DNA of 64,000 nt from an uncultured Flammeovirgaceae bacterium (GTDB lineage Bacteria > Bacteroidota > Bacteroidia > Cytophagales > Cyclobacteriaceae). Where the stretch lies: assembly GCA_937883755.1 (NCBI GenBank), contig CAKZYA010000060.1, positions 1 to 64,000 of the forward strand, given 5' to 3'. Both the position numbers and the translations under genes were made by a program. Shown one piece after another: positions 36,553 to 46,500 of this stretch. The notes beneath the pieces were generated by a model, which saw only the letters and a program-made list of their open reading frames with translations, had not been told where the DNA came from and made no database searches. The stretch's first letter is position 1. Each line of letters begins with the position of its first letter.

Positions 36553-37119
36553 ATGAAAACTGAGAAGGAAAAGATGCTTGACGGCGAGTTGTACGATCCG
36601 ATAGATCAGCAGCTTTCTGACGAAAGAACTCGTACCCGATTGCTCATCAAAGACTTAAATGACACTAGAGAGGATCAGGTAGAAGAACGATCCCATATTA
36701 TAAGAAAATTAATTCCTAATGCTGGAGTAGATTTGTGGCTGCAACCCCCATTCTACTGCGACTACGGAAGTAATATGGAGGTAGGCGACAAAGTATTTTT
36801 CAATTTCAACTGTGTGGTTTTAGATGTAACCTACGTTAAGATTGGTAGTCGCACCTTGTTTGGGCCTAATGTTCAAATCTATACTGCTACACATCCATTA
36901 AATCATGAAGAGCGAGCTTCTGGACTGGAGTTTGCAAAACCTATTTTAATTGGAGAAGATGTTTGGGTAGGTGGAAGTGCTATTATCTGTCCGGGCGTTA
37001 CTATTGGCGATCGTGCTGTCATTGGGGCAGGTAGTGTGGTAACGAGAGATATTTCATCTGACGTATTTGCGGCGGGTAACCCTTGTAAAGTGATTCGTCA
37101 CTTAGTCCCGAGTGAATAA
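36553..37119 (+). CDS. Maltose/galactoside O-acetyltransferase-like (LbH) protein
   Basis: A 188-residue left-handed beta-helix acyltransferase of the Maa/LacA/NodL group, which moves acetyl from acetyl-CoA to a sugar hydroxyl. The N-terminal cap KEKMLDGELYDPIDQQL, the catalytic His114 in YTATHPL, and the hexapeptide repeats (VWVGGSAIICPGVTIGDRAVIGAGSVVTRDI) with ending GNPCKVIR are all present. The length is typical. It is convergent with pyrB with only 13 bases between the stops. The acceptor sugar is unknown. Confidence 0.9.
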   Translation: MKTEKEKMLDGELYDPIDQQLSDERTRTRLLIKDLNDTREDQVEERSHIIRKLIPNAGVDLWLQPPFYCDYGSNMEVGDKVFFNFNCVVLDVTYVKIGSRTLFGPNVQIYTATHPLNHEERASGLEFAKPILIGEDVWVGGSAIICPGVTIGDRAVIGAGSVVTRDISSDVFAAGNPCKVIRHLVPSE

Positions 37120-37132
37120 CAGGCAACTGTTA

Positions 37133-38083
37133 CTAATCAGCTTTCTTTATCTGGGAAGCAAGTAAGTATAGCACGGCCATACGTACTGCTACGCCGTTCT
37201 CAACTTGGTCGAGAATAATTGCTTGGTCAGAATCAGCTACATCACTATTCAACTCTACCCCTCGATTAATAGGACCGGGATGCATAATGGTGATTGATTT
37301 ATTTAGGCTATCCAGTAACTTCTTGTTTACCCCGTAGTATAGAGAGTATTCTCGTAGCGAAGGAAAATATTTCACCTGTTGCCGTTCCAATTGAATCCGG
37401 AGAATATTGGCAACATCGCACCATTCCAGAGCTTCGCGTAAATCTAGCGAGGCCTGAATACCTAGCTGGGTAATATACTTGGGAAGTAAAGTAGCTGGGC
37501 CGCAAACCATCACCTCAGCTCCCAATTTCTGAAGGGCGAAGATATTAGAAAGGGCAACCCTCGAGTGCATAATATCACCAATAATAGCTACTTTCTTGCC
37601 CGCCACTGACCCGAATTTTTCGTAGATAGAATAGGTATCTAGTAGGGCTTGAGTAGGATGTTCATGCGTGCCATCGCCCGCATTAATTACATTGGCATCA
37701 ATGTGTTTAGCAAGAAAATGCGGAGCACCCGGACTGGCGTGACGCATCACCACCATATCGACCTTCATAGCCAAAATATTGTTGACTGTATCTAGCAGTG
37801 TTTCTCCCTTTTTTACCGAGCTAGACGAAGAAGAAAAGTTTACTACATCGGCAGAAAGACGTTTTTCGGCCAACTCAAATGAAAGCCGAGTGCGGGTTGA
37901 GTTCTCAAAAAAAACATTAGCGATGGTAACATCTCGTAGTGAAGGCACTTTCTTGATGGGGCGATTCAGCACATCTTTGAACTCATCGGCAGTTGAGAAA
38001 ATAAGCTGAATCTCTTCAGCAGACAAGTCTTTAATACCTAGTAAATGAGGACTGCGTAGCGTTTGAGTGGTTTCGGTAGCCAT
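37133..38083 (-). CDS. pyrB: Aspartate carbamoyltransferase catalytic subunit
   Basis: A 316-residue enzyme of pyrimidine synthesis that condenses carbamoyl phosphate with aspartate. The carbamoyl-phosphate loop STRTR at residues 62-66, the HPTQALLD segment and the MHPGPINRG segment near the C-terminus are all present. It starts three bases after the pyrR stop, so the two are co-transcribed and probably translationally coupled. No pyrI regulatory-subunit gene is nearby. Confidence 0.96.
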   Translation of the reverse strand: MATETTQTLRSPHLLGIKDLSAEEIQLIFSTADEFKDVLNRPIKKVPSLRDVTIANVFFENSTRTRLSFELAEKRLSADVVNFSSSSSSVKKGETLLDTVNNILAMKVDMVVMRHASPGAPHFLAKHIDANVINAGDGTHEHPTQALLDTYSIYEKFGSVAGKKVAIIGDIMHSRVALSNIFALQKLGAEVMVCGPATLLPKYITQLGIQASLDLREALEWCDVANILRIQLERQQVKYFPSLREYSLYYGVNKKLLDSLNKSITIMHPGPINRGVELNSDVADSDQAIILDQVENGVAVRMAVLYLLASQIKKAD

Positions 38084-38086
38084 TGA

Positions 38087-38635
38087 TTATGTTGTCGCTT
38101 TAGAAGTTATCCAAACTCCATCTTCTTCATTTTGCTCTTCCCATTCTACCAGTACTCGCTGAGAATCAATCGTATTAACGGCGCGACCTACGTAGTCGGG
38201 TTCAATCGGGAGGTGACGAGTATATTTACGGTCAATGAGTACCATTAGCTCAACCTTACGGGGGCGCCCAAAAGTGACCATTGCATCTAAGGCCGCTCGC
38301 ACCGAACGTCCAGTATACAGTACGTCATCTAGCAGAATCACATTTTTATCTTCTACTAAGAATGGGACTTCGGTTTTGTTAGGTGTGAGTGGAGAGTCCC
38401 GGCGCCGGAAATCATCCCGGTGGAAGGTGGTATCCAGATAACCTTTATTTACTTTCTTGTCGAGAATCTTCTCTAGCCGCCGCTGAATACGGTCAGCAAA
38501 GTAAATGCCCCGGGGTTGTAAACCCAGTAAAACGGTGGTCTCAAAATCGTGGTGGTTCTCAATAAGCTGATGGCACAGTCGGTGCAGCATCACATCGAGC
38601 AACTGGGTATGGATAATACATTTGCGGTCTTGCAT
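38087..38635 (-). CDS. pyrR: PyrR bifunctional regulator / uracil phosphoribosyltransferase
   Basis: A 182-residue protein from the ATG at 38635 (a further ATG at 38659 would add eight residues). It has the type I phosphoribosyltransferase PRPP loop VILLDDVLYTGRS and the early LGLQPRGIYFADRI segment. In Gram-positives PyrR binds pyr mRNA to cause attenuation; in Bacteroidota this role is not established and salvage UPRTase activity may be the main one. I see no clear attenuator hairpin in the short space upstream. Confidence 0.92.
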   Translation of the reverse strand: MQDRKCIIHTQLLDVMLHRLCHQLIENHHDFETTVLLGLQPRGIYFADRIQRRLEKILDKKVNKGYLDTTFHRDDFRRRDSPLTPNKTEVPFLVEDKNVILLDDVLYTGRSVRAALDAMVTFGRPRKVELMVLIDRKYTRHLPIEPDYVGRAVNTIDSQRVLVEWEEQNEEDGVWITSKATT

Positions 38636-38735
38636 TCGGTATAACCCTTTATCGGGCAAGTTACTAGATTTTCAGTAACTGGGGAAAGAATGATGATGGA
38701 ATTACGTAAATCCTTTTAGTTTAGAGAGCAGGATC

Positions 38736-39689
38736 TCAAGCTTCTTGTGATAGTGTATTAACTAAAGGGTGGGTAAAACAGTCAGCAGCAATCTCGAAAA
38801 CATCACTGGGCTGAGTTTGGATTTGGTCGGCAAAACTCAAAACTGAAGTACCAAAGAAGTGAATGTGAACATCGCCTGGTTGGCGAAAAAGGTTATACTT
38901 GAAATGGTGATATTCAAGATTCTCTAGATTATGGCTCATATGGTCCTCTCCGGTTAAAAATACTTTTTCCCAGATCGTTTTTTTGTCTCTGACAATTTTG
39001 CTGGTTCCGGCGATTTTGCTGGGTAATTCACCCAGCAGCAATTCGGGACCATAGGCACATTTTCTGAGTTTGGAGTGAGCTAAGTAGAGATAATTTATCT
39101 TTTCCATTTTGTGATCAGAAAACTCATTACCCAGAGCAAACCCGATACGCTGAGGTTCGCCGTTTTCTTTAATGATATACAGTCCGGCAATCTCAGGTTC
39201 TTCACCACCATCAAGCGCAAAGGAGGGGGAACGAAGCGGATGCCCCGGAGGTACAACCATTAGACCATTTCCTTTGTAAAACCACTCAGGCTGTAGACCT
39301 GGCTTTGCGCCCGTCATCTTCCCGTTTTCTAGCCCCATCTTGAACATCTTCATTGAATCGGTCAGCTCAGACTCGGCAGTGTTGTGCATCGCATTACGAG
39401 AAGCAGCACTTCCTAAATGAGTTAATCCGGTGCCAGTAATCCAGGTATGATATGGGTCAGGGTGGGTGAGAGGTGGTAGTAAACGCTTTCTATCAGCGAT
39501 CTCCTGGTAGCTAAATGTGGTTTCTGAAGTATATTGCTCAATGACCTGAGCCAAATCAAGTTGTTCTTCCCAAGTTTTTTTTACTAACTGATAGGTACTA
39601 TTAATCTGTTTGAGTGGGGTTACAGTATTCTCTTGTACTACGCCAACGGCAGGCTGGGAGTTGGTAGTTAAGAATTGAATGATTTTCAT
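38736..39689 (-). CDS. GguC/AraD1-type fumarylacetoacetate-hydrolase-family protein
   Basis: A 317-residue protein from the ATG at 39689; a TTG at 39710 would overlap the sulfatase stop. It matches the FAH-superfamily GguC/AraD1 group (TGTGLTHLGSAASRNAMH, PEWFYKGNGLMVVPPGHPL, ALDGGEEPEIAGLY, FTHPLVNTL), whose members act on sugar-acid intermediates such as keto-deoxy-pentonates. Metal-binding acidic residues are in the EEPE segment. It lies 17 bases after the sulfatase gene and may be co-transcribed with it, suggesting use of sugars released from sulfated glycans. That link is inference. Confidence 0.85.
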   Translation of the reverse strand: MKIIQFLTTNSQPAVGVVQENTVTPLKQINSTYQLVKKTWEEQLDLAQVIEQYTSETTFSYQEIADRKRLLPPLTHPDPYHTWITGTGLTHLGSAASRNAMHNTAESELTDSMKMFKMGLENGKMTGAKPGLQPEWFYKGNGLMVVPPGHPLRSPSFALDGGEEPEIAGLYIIKENGEPQRIGFALGNEFSDHKMEKINYLYLAHSKLRKCAYGPELLLGELPSKIAGTSKIVRDKKTIWEKVFLTGEDHMSHNLENLEYHHFKYNLFRQPGDVHIHFFGTSVLSFADQIQTQPSDVFEIAADCFTHPLVNTLSQEA

Positions 39690-39706
39690 AGTTGGTCTTT
39701 TATAGT

Positions 39707-41110
39707 TCAAGGCTCTAGTAATCTTACGGTAGGTTCTTCCACAATAGCTGCGGGTCGCACTTGATCGCCGTCTTGGTGCAAATCTCCTAAATGCTGACGG
39801 GCATAAATAGCTAGGTGTTCAAGTTGAGCTACAATTTCGGGTTGTTCTGAAGCTAAATTGTGCTGCTCCTGTCGATCCTCCTCCAAGTTGTAAAGTTCGG
39901 CAGTTCTCCCTTCCTTAAAGCCAGGGAAATGATTACTCTGATAAGTGCTATCCAAGGCCAAGTGTAATTTCCATTTTCCGGTACGAACGGCCTGTAACTG
40001 TGCTTTCTGATAATAGAAAAATGCTGTGTAAGGTGAGGTGGTATTTTTGTTGAGTAGCAGAGATTGTATAGAAAAGCCATCAATAGTACGGTCATCGGGT
40101 AGCTTAGTATCCGTCCATTGAGCAATGGTAGGTAAAATATCTAAGGTGCTCGACATTTCAGTAATTACCTGTCCGGTAGGAACAAAACCTTTCCACTGCA
40201 TGATACAGGGCACGCGCATTCCACCCTCCCAAGTACTCCCTTTCCAACCTCTCAGATCTCCATTGCTACCACCCCAGCGTGAAGCAGCTCCATTATCCGA
40301 AGTAAAAATTACTAGAGTATTTTCTTCCAGTCCCTGTGTTTTTAGTTCAGCTAAGATCTGCCCGGTCGACCAATCCAGTTCCTCTACCGCATCCCCGTAA
40401 ATACCATTCGCTGATTTTCCCCGGAAATCATCGCTAGCGTGCAGGGGATTGTGAGTCATAGCGTGCGGGAGATAAATAAAGAACGGTTGTTTAGAGTGAT
40501 CACGAATAAAACTAATAGCCTCTTGGGTGTAACGCTTAGTAAGCGTATTTTGATCAACGGGAGCTTCAATTACTTGCTCATCTCGCATCAACGGTAGTGG
40601 TACAAAATCACGGTTCATATCGTTACTGTATGGTATTCCAAAGTAAGTATCGAACCCCTGACGAGTTGGGAGAAACTCCGGTTGATCGCCCAAGTGCCAT
40701 TTTCCAATACAAGCCGTAGCATATCCCTGCTCTTTCAGCATTTCGGCTATAGTAATCTCATTTGGGTTCAGCCCTTTCTTAGCCCGAGGAAAGAGAACTT
40801 GAGTACCAACACTATCCGGATGACGGGCATTTATGTGCATATCTACTCGGCGGGGATAACAGCCCGTGAGTAAACTAGATCGGGAAGGAGTGCAAACTCC
40901 GCTGGTAACGTAGAAGTCAGTGAATAAAGCACCATCGGCTGCCATCTGGTCGAGATGGGGAGTACGGTGTACAGTAGACCCGTAAACTGCTAGATCACCA
41001 TAGCCTAGATCGTCACAAAAAATCAGAATAATATTGGGCTGAGGTGATTGAGCTGCGGTTGAAGTAGTAGGTAGCAAAAGTGCTGTAAAAAGGAATAGTA
41101 GGGTTGTCAT
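39707..41110 (-). CDS. Exported sulfatase (arylsulfatase-A family)
   Basis: A 467-residue enzyme with a signal peptide (LLFLFTALLLPTTSTAAQ). The type I sulfatase site is present: metal ligands D33/D34 in FCDDLGYGD and the C73-T-P-S-R motif, whose Cys becomes formylglycine; GKWHLGD and HAMTHNPLH supply further conserved Lys/His residues. It should remove sulfate esters from glycans in the periplasm or outside. Activation needs a formylglycine-generating enzyme not seen here. It is divergent from the gene at 41194. Confidence 0.92.
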   Translation of the reverse strand: MTTLLFLFTALLLPTTSTAAQSPQPNIILIFCDDLGYGDLAVYGSTVHRTPHLDQMAADGALFTDFYVTSGVCTPSRSSLLTGCYPRRVDMHINARHPDSVGTQVLFPRAKKGLNPNEITIAEMLKEQGYATACIGKWHLGDQPEFLPTRQGFDTYFGIPYSNDMNRDFVPLPLMRDEQVIEAPVDQNTLTKRYTQEAISFIRDHSKQPFFIYLPHAMTHNPLHASDDFRGKSANGIYGDAVEELDWSTGQILAELKTQGLEENTLVIFTSDNGAASRWGGSNGDLRGWKGSTWEGGMRVPCIMQWKGFVPTGQVITEMSSTLDILPTIAQWTDTKLPDDRTIDGFSIQSLLLNKNTTSPYTAFFYYQKAQLQAVRTGKWKLHLALDSTYQSNHFPGFKEGRTAELYNLEEDRQEQHNLASEQPEIVAQLEHLAIYARQHLGDLHQDGDQVRPAAIVEEPTVRLLEP

Positions 41111-41193
41111 GAATAATACTGATTATTAAGAGTAGTAAGGTAGTATTTTTTACAGAATTGACGTAAGTTCAAGCAACTACAAAATTTTCAGCT

Positions 41194-41502
41194 ATGCCTT
41201 CCTATGATACGCTAGTAGAAGCGATTAATGATTTGAAAAAACGTGGTTTTGACCACGATTTTAACCTAGAACAAGATCGTTTGTACTGTAAACAGCTAAA
41301 GATGCATTATCGACCTAAGGAGTTTATGATTACCGAAGTTCATCGCTTCGAGGGCATGAGTGACCCCGATGATAATTCAGTGCTTTATGCCATAGAAACC
41401 AGTAATCACGATAAAGGAGTGCTAGTTGACGCTTACGGTACCTATTCTGAGGCTCTTTCGGATGAAATGCTGGCTAAGCTCAAAGCAAGCTATCAACAAT
41501 AG
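41194..41502 (+). CDS. Small conserved Bacteroidota protein (often named PRPP-synthetase-like)
   Basis: A 102-residue cytoplasmic protein beginning SYDTLVEAINDLKKRGFDHDFNL, with a middle PKEFMITEVHRFEGMSDPDDNSVLYAIE and a helical C-terminus. Relatives are frequently labelled phosphoribosylpyrophosphate synthetase, but at one third the length of that enzyme and with no PRPP loop the label is not supported. Real function is unknown. It lies 12 bases before the MATE gene on the same strand and is probably co-transcribed with it. Confidence 0.8.
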   Translation: MPSYDTLVEAINDLKKRGFDHDFNLEQDRLYCKQLKMHYRPKEFMITEVHRFEGMSDPDDNSVLYAIETSNHDKGVLVDAYGTYSEALSDEMLAKLKASYQQ

Positions 41503-41514
41503 AAGAGTCCTTCT

Positions 41515-42855
41515 TTGAAACGGAAAGACTTAACCCAGGGATCAGTACCCCGTACCCTGTACCAACTCACTTTGCCCATGGTGGTAGGAGTATTGAGTAT
41601 GGTAGCCTTCAATTTAGTAGACACCTATTTTATTGGTAAACTAGGGAAAAATGAGCTGGCTGCGCTGAGCTTTACCTTTCCGGTAATTATGGTGATCTTC
41701 AGCCTAGTGCAAGGTATTGGAATTGGCGCCACTGCTCTTATTTCCCGCTCTTTTGGAGCCAACAATTTAGCTAAAGCGGCCCGGGAAACAACGGATAGTT
41801 TGTTCCTGGCATTATTACTGGTACTTATATCCGTTGTAATCGGACTGCTTACTATTGAGCCACTATTCTCTGTTCTAGGAGCTACTCCCGAAGTTCTCCC
41901 TTTGGTGCGGGAGTATATGGAGATATGGTATTTCACTATTCTGTTCGTGATTGTCCCTTTTGTTGGTAATAGCGCAATTCGCGCTACGGGCGATACGCTA
42001 ACCCCCAGCTACATTATGGTGTTTGCCGTGTTAATCAATGCTCTACTCGATCCGCTATTAATTTTTGGCTGGGGATCTATTCCTGCTTTGGGTCTGCAGG
42101 GAGCGGCCTTAGCTACAGCCATCTCGAGAGGGTTTACCATGATTGTCTCTCTCTATATTTTACGGTACCGCGAGCGGCTCATCACCTTTGTAATTCCTTC
42201 TCGGCAGGTGTTGTTCGGGTGCTGGCGAGCTATTCTTTACATTGGTTTGCCTACCGGAGTTTCTCGGATGATTGCCCCAGTAGCCGTGGGTGGAGTTACA
42301 GCTTTAATGGCTACTTACGGTGCTGATGCCGTAGCTGCATTTGGAGTAGGCAGTCGGGTTGAGATATTGGGCATGAGTGTGTTTTTTGCCCTTTCAGCCG
42401 CTATTGCTCCCTTCATTGGTCAAAATCTGGGGCAAAAGAAGTGGGACAGAATTCAGCAAGCTATTAATCAGAGTAATGGCTTCTCGCTACTTTGGGGCGG
42501 ACTAGCGGCTCTTGTGCTATGGCTGTTATCAGCCCCAATTGCAGGGGTTTTCACCGATAGTCCTGAAGTAGCTTCCATTGTTACAATCTATCTCTCCATT
42601 GTACCGATTAGCTTTGGGTTCCAAGGAGTTTATCTAATTGGTAGTGCTAGTCTTAATACTATAGGTAAACCCTTACCAGCCTTTGTTATATCTCTAACCC
42701 AGATGTTTATCTTTTACCTACCACTCGCCTATTTGGGAGCTAACATCGGCGGGACTTCTGGAGCTTTTGTTGGAATTGCCTTGAGTTACTTCCTCGGAGC
42801 ACTGGTTTTCTTTTTCTATCTCCGAAGGTTAATCGAGCGTAATAGTCGCCAATAG
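41515..42855 (+). CDS. MATE-family efflux transporter
   Basis: A 446-residue inner-membrane antiporter with 12 predicted helices. MATE segments are clear: LTQGSVPRTLYQLTLPMVVGVLSMVAFNLVDTYFIGKLG at the N-terminus (split here only by description) and GIGIGATALISRSFGA. It should export cationic compounds by Na+ or H+ exchange. The probable start is TTG at 41515, just after a GAAGAG run. It directly precedes the polyketide locus, on the same strand, but a hairpin after its stop suggests separate transcription; product export is speculation. Confidence 0.9.
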   Translation: MKRKDLTQGSVPRTLYQLTLPMVVGVLSMVAFNLVDTYFIGKLGKNELAALSFTFPVIMVIFSLVQGIGIGATALISRSFGANNLAKAARETTDSLFLALLLVLISVVIGLLTIEPLFSVLGATPEVLPLVREYMEIWYFTILFVIVPFVGNSAIRATGDTLTPSYIMVFAVLINALLDPLLIFGWGSIPALGLQGAALATAISRGFTMIVSLYILRYRERLITFVIPSRQVLFGCWRAILYIGLPTGVSRMIAPVAVGGVTALMATYGADAVAAFGVGSRVEILGMSVFFALSAAIAPFIGQNLGQKKWDRIQQAINQSNGFSLLWGGLAALVLWLLSAPIAGVFTDSPEVASIVTIYLSIVPISFGFQGVYLIGSASLNTIGKPLPAFVISLTQMFIFYLPLAYLGANIGGTSGAFVGIALSYFLGALVFFFYLRRLIERNSRQ

Positions 42856-42881
42856 TCGTATTCTAATGGCTATAGTCAGTT

Positions 42882-42900
42882 AGTTAAGTCTTACTTAACT
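42882..42900 (+). terminator. Candidate terminator after the MATE gene
   Basis: AGTTAAG (42882) and CTTAACT (42894) form a seven-base stem with loop TCTTA, followed by the T-rich GATATTTTCTTTG. The stem is short and AT-rich, so it may be weak, but its place 26 bases after the stop is right. Confidence 0.45.
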
Positions 42901-42960
42901 GATATTTTCTTTGTATTATACAATGTGCATATTGGTAATATGTATTTTTGTATAGTATTT

Positions 42961-42976
42961 CTATCCTATAGGATAG
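42961..42976. promoter_or_regulatory. 16-base perfect palindrome
   Basis: CTATCCTATAGGATAG reads the same on both strands, 608 bases before the PKS ATG. A perfect 16-base palindrome is a good candidate binding site for a dimeric repressor, though no regulator of an obvious matching type is encoded beside it. Confidence 0.4.
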
Positions 42977-43372
42977 CAAGGGTTTGAAAAGAAAAAAATA
43001 GCTAAGCAGTTAAGCAGGAGAGATAAATGTTGGGCTGCGCCACATTATGGGACATATCAACCAAGGGGTCAATTTTTGACTATTTTAATCATATAGCAAT
43101 TTATAAATACATACTCAAGTAATTAAACTTCAATAAAACGAGATTTGTTCAAAAAAAATATAAATACAAATAAAATATTACATTTTGGAACTAAATGTGA
43201 ATTGTTATTTCTGAATAGAAAGAAGAAGCGTTTGATAACTTATGGTAAAAAATCCTTAATATGAAATAGTTAAATTCGTTAATTATTTCGCATAATAATA
43301 ATTGTATTGACATATGTATTACAGATGTAAGTAAATAACATATTGAGACTATTTTTCGCATGGTTCATCAAT

Positions 43373-43380
43373 TAGGTTTG
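43373..43380 (+). promoter_or_regulatory. Candidate -7 box for the PKS gene
   Basis: TAGGTTTG fits the Bacteroidota -7 consensus TAnnTTTG exactly. A T-run (43352-43356) lies near the -33 position but is not a good TTTG match. A start here would leave a leader of roughly 195 bases before the ATG at 43585. Confidence 0.4.
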
Positions 43381-43584
43381 CAAAAGTACACAGCGACTAG
43401 ACTTTTATTTTTCAGTATTAATTTTTTTCTCTCGATTGCTTGAGAGTACTAATACAACAACTTTCCAATCTACTCTTGAACGGTATTGCCTCTCTTTGAA
43501 AGTGATGCCGAATGGTTATAGACCCATTTTTTAAAGGGTTACGGACTTATATTTTATTTAGTAAACTTCTAAACTACCTGGATT

Positions 43585-46500
43585 ATGCTAAACTCTACTG
43601 CCTCATCACAAGGCCTTCCTGTATCTTCTGCATCTGGTTCAGATCCTTCCTCACCAAATCATTCTAGCGATCCCATTGCCATTGTCGGCATTGGGTGCCG
43701 CTTTCCCGGTGATGTGAACAGTCCCGATGCTTTTTGGCAATTGCTCTCCAATGGAAAAAATGCTATTACTGATGTTCCAACTGATCGTTGGAATCTCGCG
43801 AAATTTTACGATCCAGATGTAAACAAAGCTGGTAAGATCAAAAATAGAAAGGGCGGATTCATCAAAGATGTGGATCACTTTGATCCTGAATTCTTTAGTA
43901 TTTTTCCAGCAGAAGCTCAGCGGATAGACCCACAGCAGCGATTGCTGTTAGAGGTAACATATCAAGCATTGGAAGATGCTGGAATGAGACTGGAGGATGT
44001 TTCTGGTGAGAAGGTGGGTGTGTACACCGGACTTTTCATGAGTGACTACTGGGATATTCAATCTTCTAGTGAACAGCGTGAAAGTGTGAGCCCTCACGTG
44101 GCAATGGGTGCTTCTCGTACTGGAGCGGCTAATCGGGTGTCTTATGTTTTCAATCTTAAAGGTCCTAGCTTAACCCTAGATACAGCTTGTTCATCATCCT
44201 TGGTGGGGGTTCATTTGGCTTGTCAGAGTATTTGGACAGGAGAGAGCAAGATGGCTCTAGCAGGTGGAGTAAATGTGATGCTTCGCCCGGAGTCGTCTAT
44301 TATCATGTCAAAAGGAAACTTCCTATCGCCAGATGGCTACTGTAAGACTTATGATAGTCGGGCTAATGGCTATGTTCGTAGTGAGGGTTGTGGCGTGGTG
44401 GTACTGAAGCCATTGTCTCAAGCTTTAGAAGACAAAGATTCTGTTTATGCGGTTATTCTTGGTTCGGCTGTCAATCAGGATGGACATACCGAAGATGGGT
44501 TTACTGTGCCGAGCCTTACTTCGCAGGTTGACATGCTGAAAACAGCTTACAAGAAGGCGGGCGTAGATCCTAAAGAAGTTGCCTATATAGAAGCGCACGG
44601 AACAGGAACGCCGGTGGGAGATCCCATTGAAACTAATGCCTTTGGTGAAGTAATTGGAAAAGATAGAACAGAGGAGCAAAAGTGTTTAGTAGGTTCGGTG
44701 AAGACCAATATTGGGCATACCGAAGCAGCTGCTGGAGTAGCTGGGTTAATCAAACTGGCGTTAGTCCTTAAAAATGGTAAGGTTCCCCAAAACCTACACT
44801 TCGAGACTCCCAACCCTAAGATTCCATTTGACCAGTATCGTCTGAAGGTACCTACGGAGCTTACTGAATTAGCGAGCGATAATAAGCCGTTGATCGGTGG
44901 GGTTAATTCTTTTGGGGCCGGTGGTACCAATGCTCACGTTGTATTGAGGTCTTTTAATTCTCAAGAAGTCCACTCATCGGATAGTCGGCAAGAAGTAGAG
45001 TCATCAGAGGTAGATCTATTTACGGTCTCGGCTCAAAGTAAAGAAGCACTGAGAGACAACGTGACTCGTTACATAGAGTTTCTAGAGAGTACTACGAGCT
45101 CTTTAGCTGATATTTGCTACACTACAGGTGCTCGTCGTTCGGTATTAGATTATCGTTTATCCGTGGCTTGCCGAACGAAGACCGAACTTAAAGAGAAACT
45201 AACAGCCTTTTTAGAAGATGAAACTCGAGCTGGAATGTATTTCCAGAAGGCTAAAAGAGATCACAAGCCTAAGCTTGGCTTTATTTTTTCTGGCCAGGGG
45301 CCTCAGTGGTTCGCTATGGGGCAAGAACTTCTGGAGTCTTCGCCGATTTTTCGCGAGGTGGTAGAGCGAATCGATCGGCACTTTCGCAAATTAGCCCATT
45401 GGTCGCTATTAGAAGAAATGACTCGTGATGAAAAGACATCTCGAGTTAGCGAAACGCGAATCGCCCAGCCCGCGATTATGGCTGTGCAAATCGGTCTTAC
45501 TGAAATATGGAAGTCTTGGGGAGTAACTCCTGAAGGTTGCGTAGGTCATTCTATAGGAGAAGTGGCCGCTGCATATACTAGTGGTGCCCTTACACTAGAG
45601 GAAGCAGTTGAGGTAATTTACCACCGTAGCCGAGGACAACATCGGGCAACCGATAAGGGAAAAATGCTAGCCGCTGCACTAACGGTAGAGGAAGCTCGAG
45701 AAGCAATTGCAGGGGTAGAGGACGTAGTTTCCATTGCAGCGATTAATGGTCCAGCGATGCTAACCCTATCGGGCGATGCTGAACCGCTGGAGCGAATTGC
45801 TGAGCAATTGGAGAAAAAAGACATATTTCATCGCTTCTTGCGAGTAAATGTGCCTTTCCATAGCCACCATATGGAGCCACTCAAGGAAGAGTTGATTGAG
45901 TCACTATCGCACTTAGTAACTGGTCGGGCACAAATTCCACTATATTCTACGGTGACTGGAAAGCAAGAAGATGGGTTACACTTGGTTAGTGAGTATTGGT
46001 ATCAGAATGTGCGTGAGCCAGTTTACTTTACAGATGCTTTAGCCCAGATGGCCGATGACGGCTTTGATACGTTTATTGAGATTGCACCTCATCCGGTACT
46101 GACGATCGGTGCCAGTGACCTATTAAAGTCAAAAAATATTAAGAATGCGTTTATCGTTCCGTCACTTCGGCGTAAAGAAGATGAGGCATTGATAATGAAA
46201 GGCTCGTTGGGTATGTTGTATACCCAGGGGTACTCAATCAACTGGCTAGAGTTGATGAAAGATTGTAATGCAATTAAATTACCAGCTTATGCATGGCAAC
46301 ATCAGCGCTACTGGTTTGAGATGGATACTTCCGGAAAAGATCGTACAGAGGCTCCGCTGCATCCATTCTTGGCTCAAGAAACAGTTTCTTCAGTCAATAC
46401 TAACCACCGAATCTGGGAGGTTTCACTTGGTACTAACCTATTTCCGTATTTGCAAGATCACAAGGTAGACGGGACTATTGTCTTCCCGGGTACTGGGCAT

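Larger units (their letters stand above)
42856..43584. other. 729-base AT-rich spacer before the PKS
   Basis: No reading frame of note on either strand. It holds the hairpin after the MATE gene (42882), the 16-base palindrome (42961), long A/T runs at 43080-43320, and a TAGGTTTG -7-like box at 43373. This is the longest gene-free stretch in the window and probably carries the control region of the polyketide locus. Confidence 0.6.

Noticed and set aside
41194-41502. PRPP synthetase annotation for the 102-residue protein
   Set aside because: Too short and without the PRPP-binding loop or the Mg-ATP residues; the name is a propagated label.
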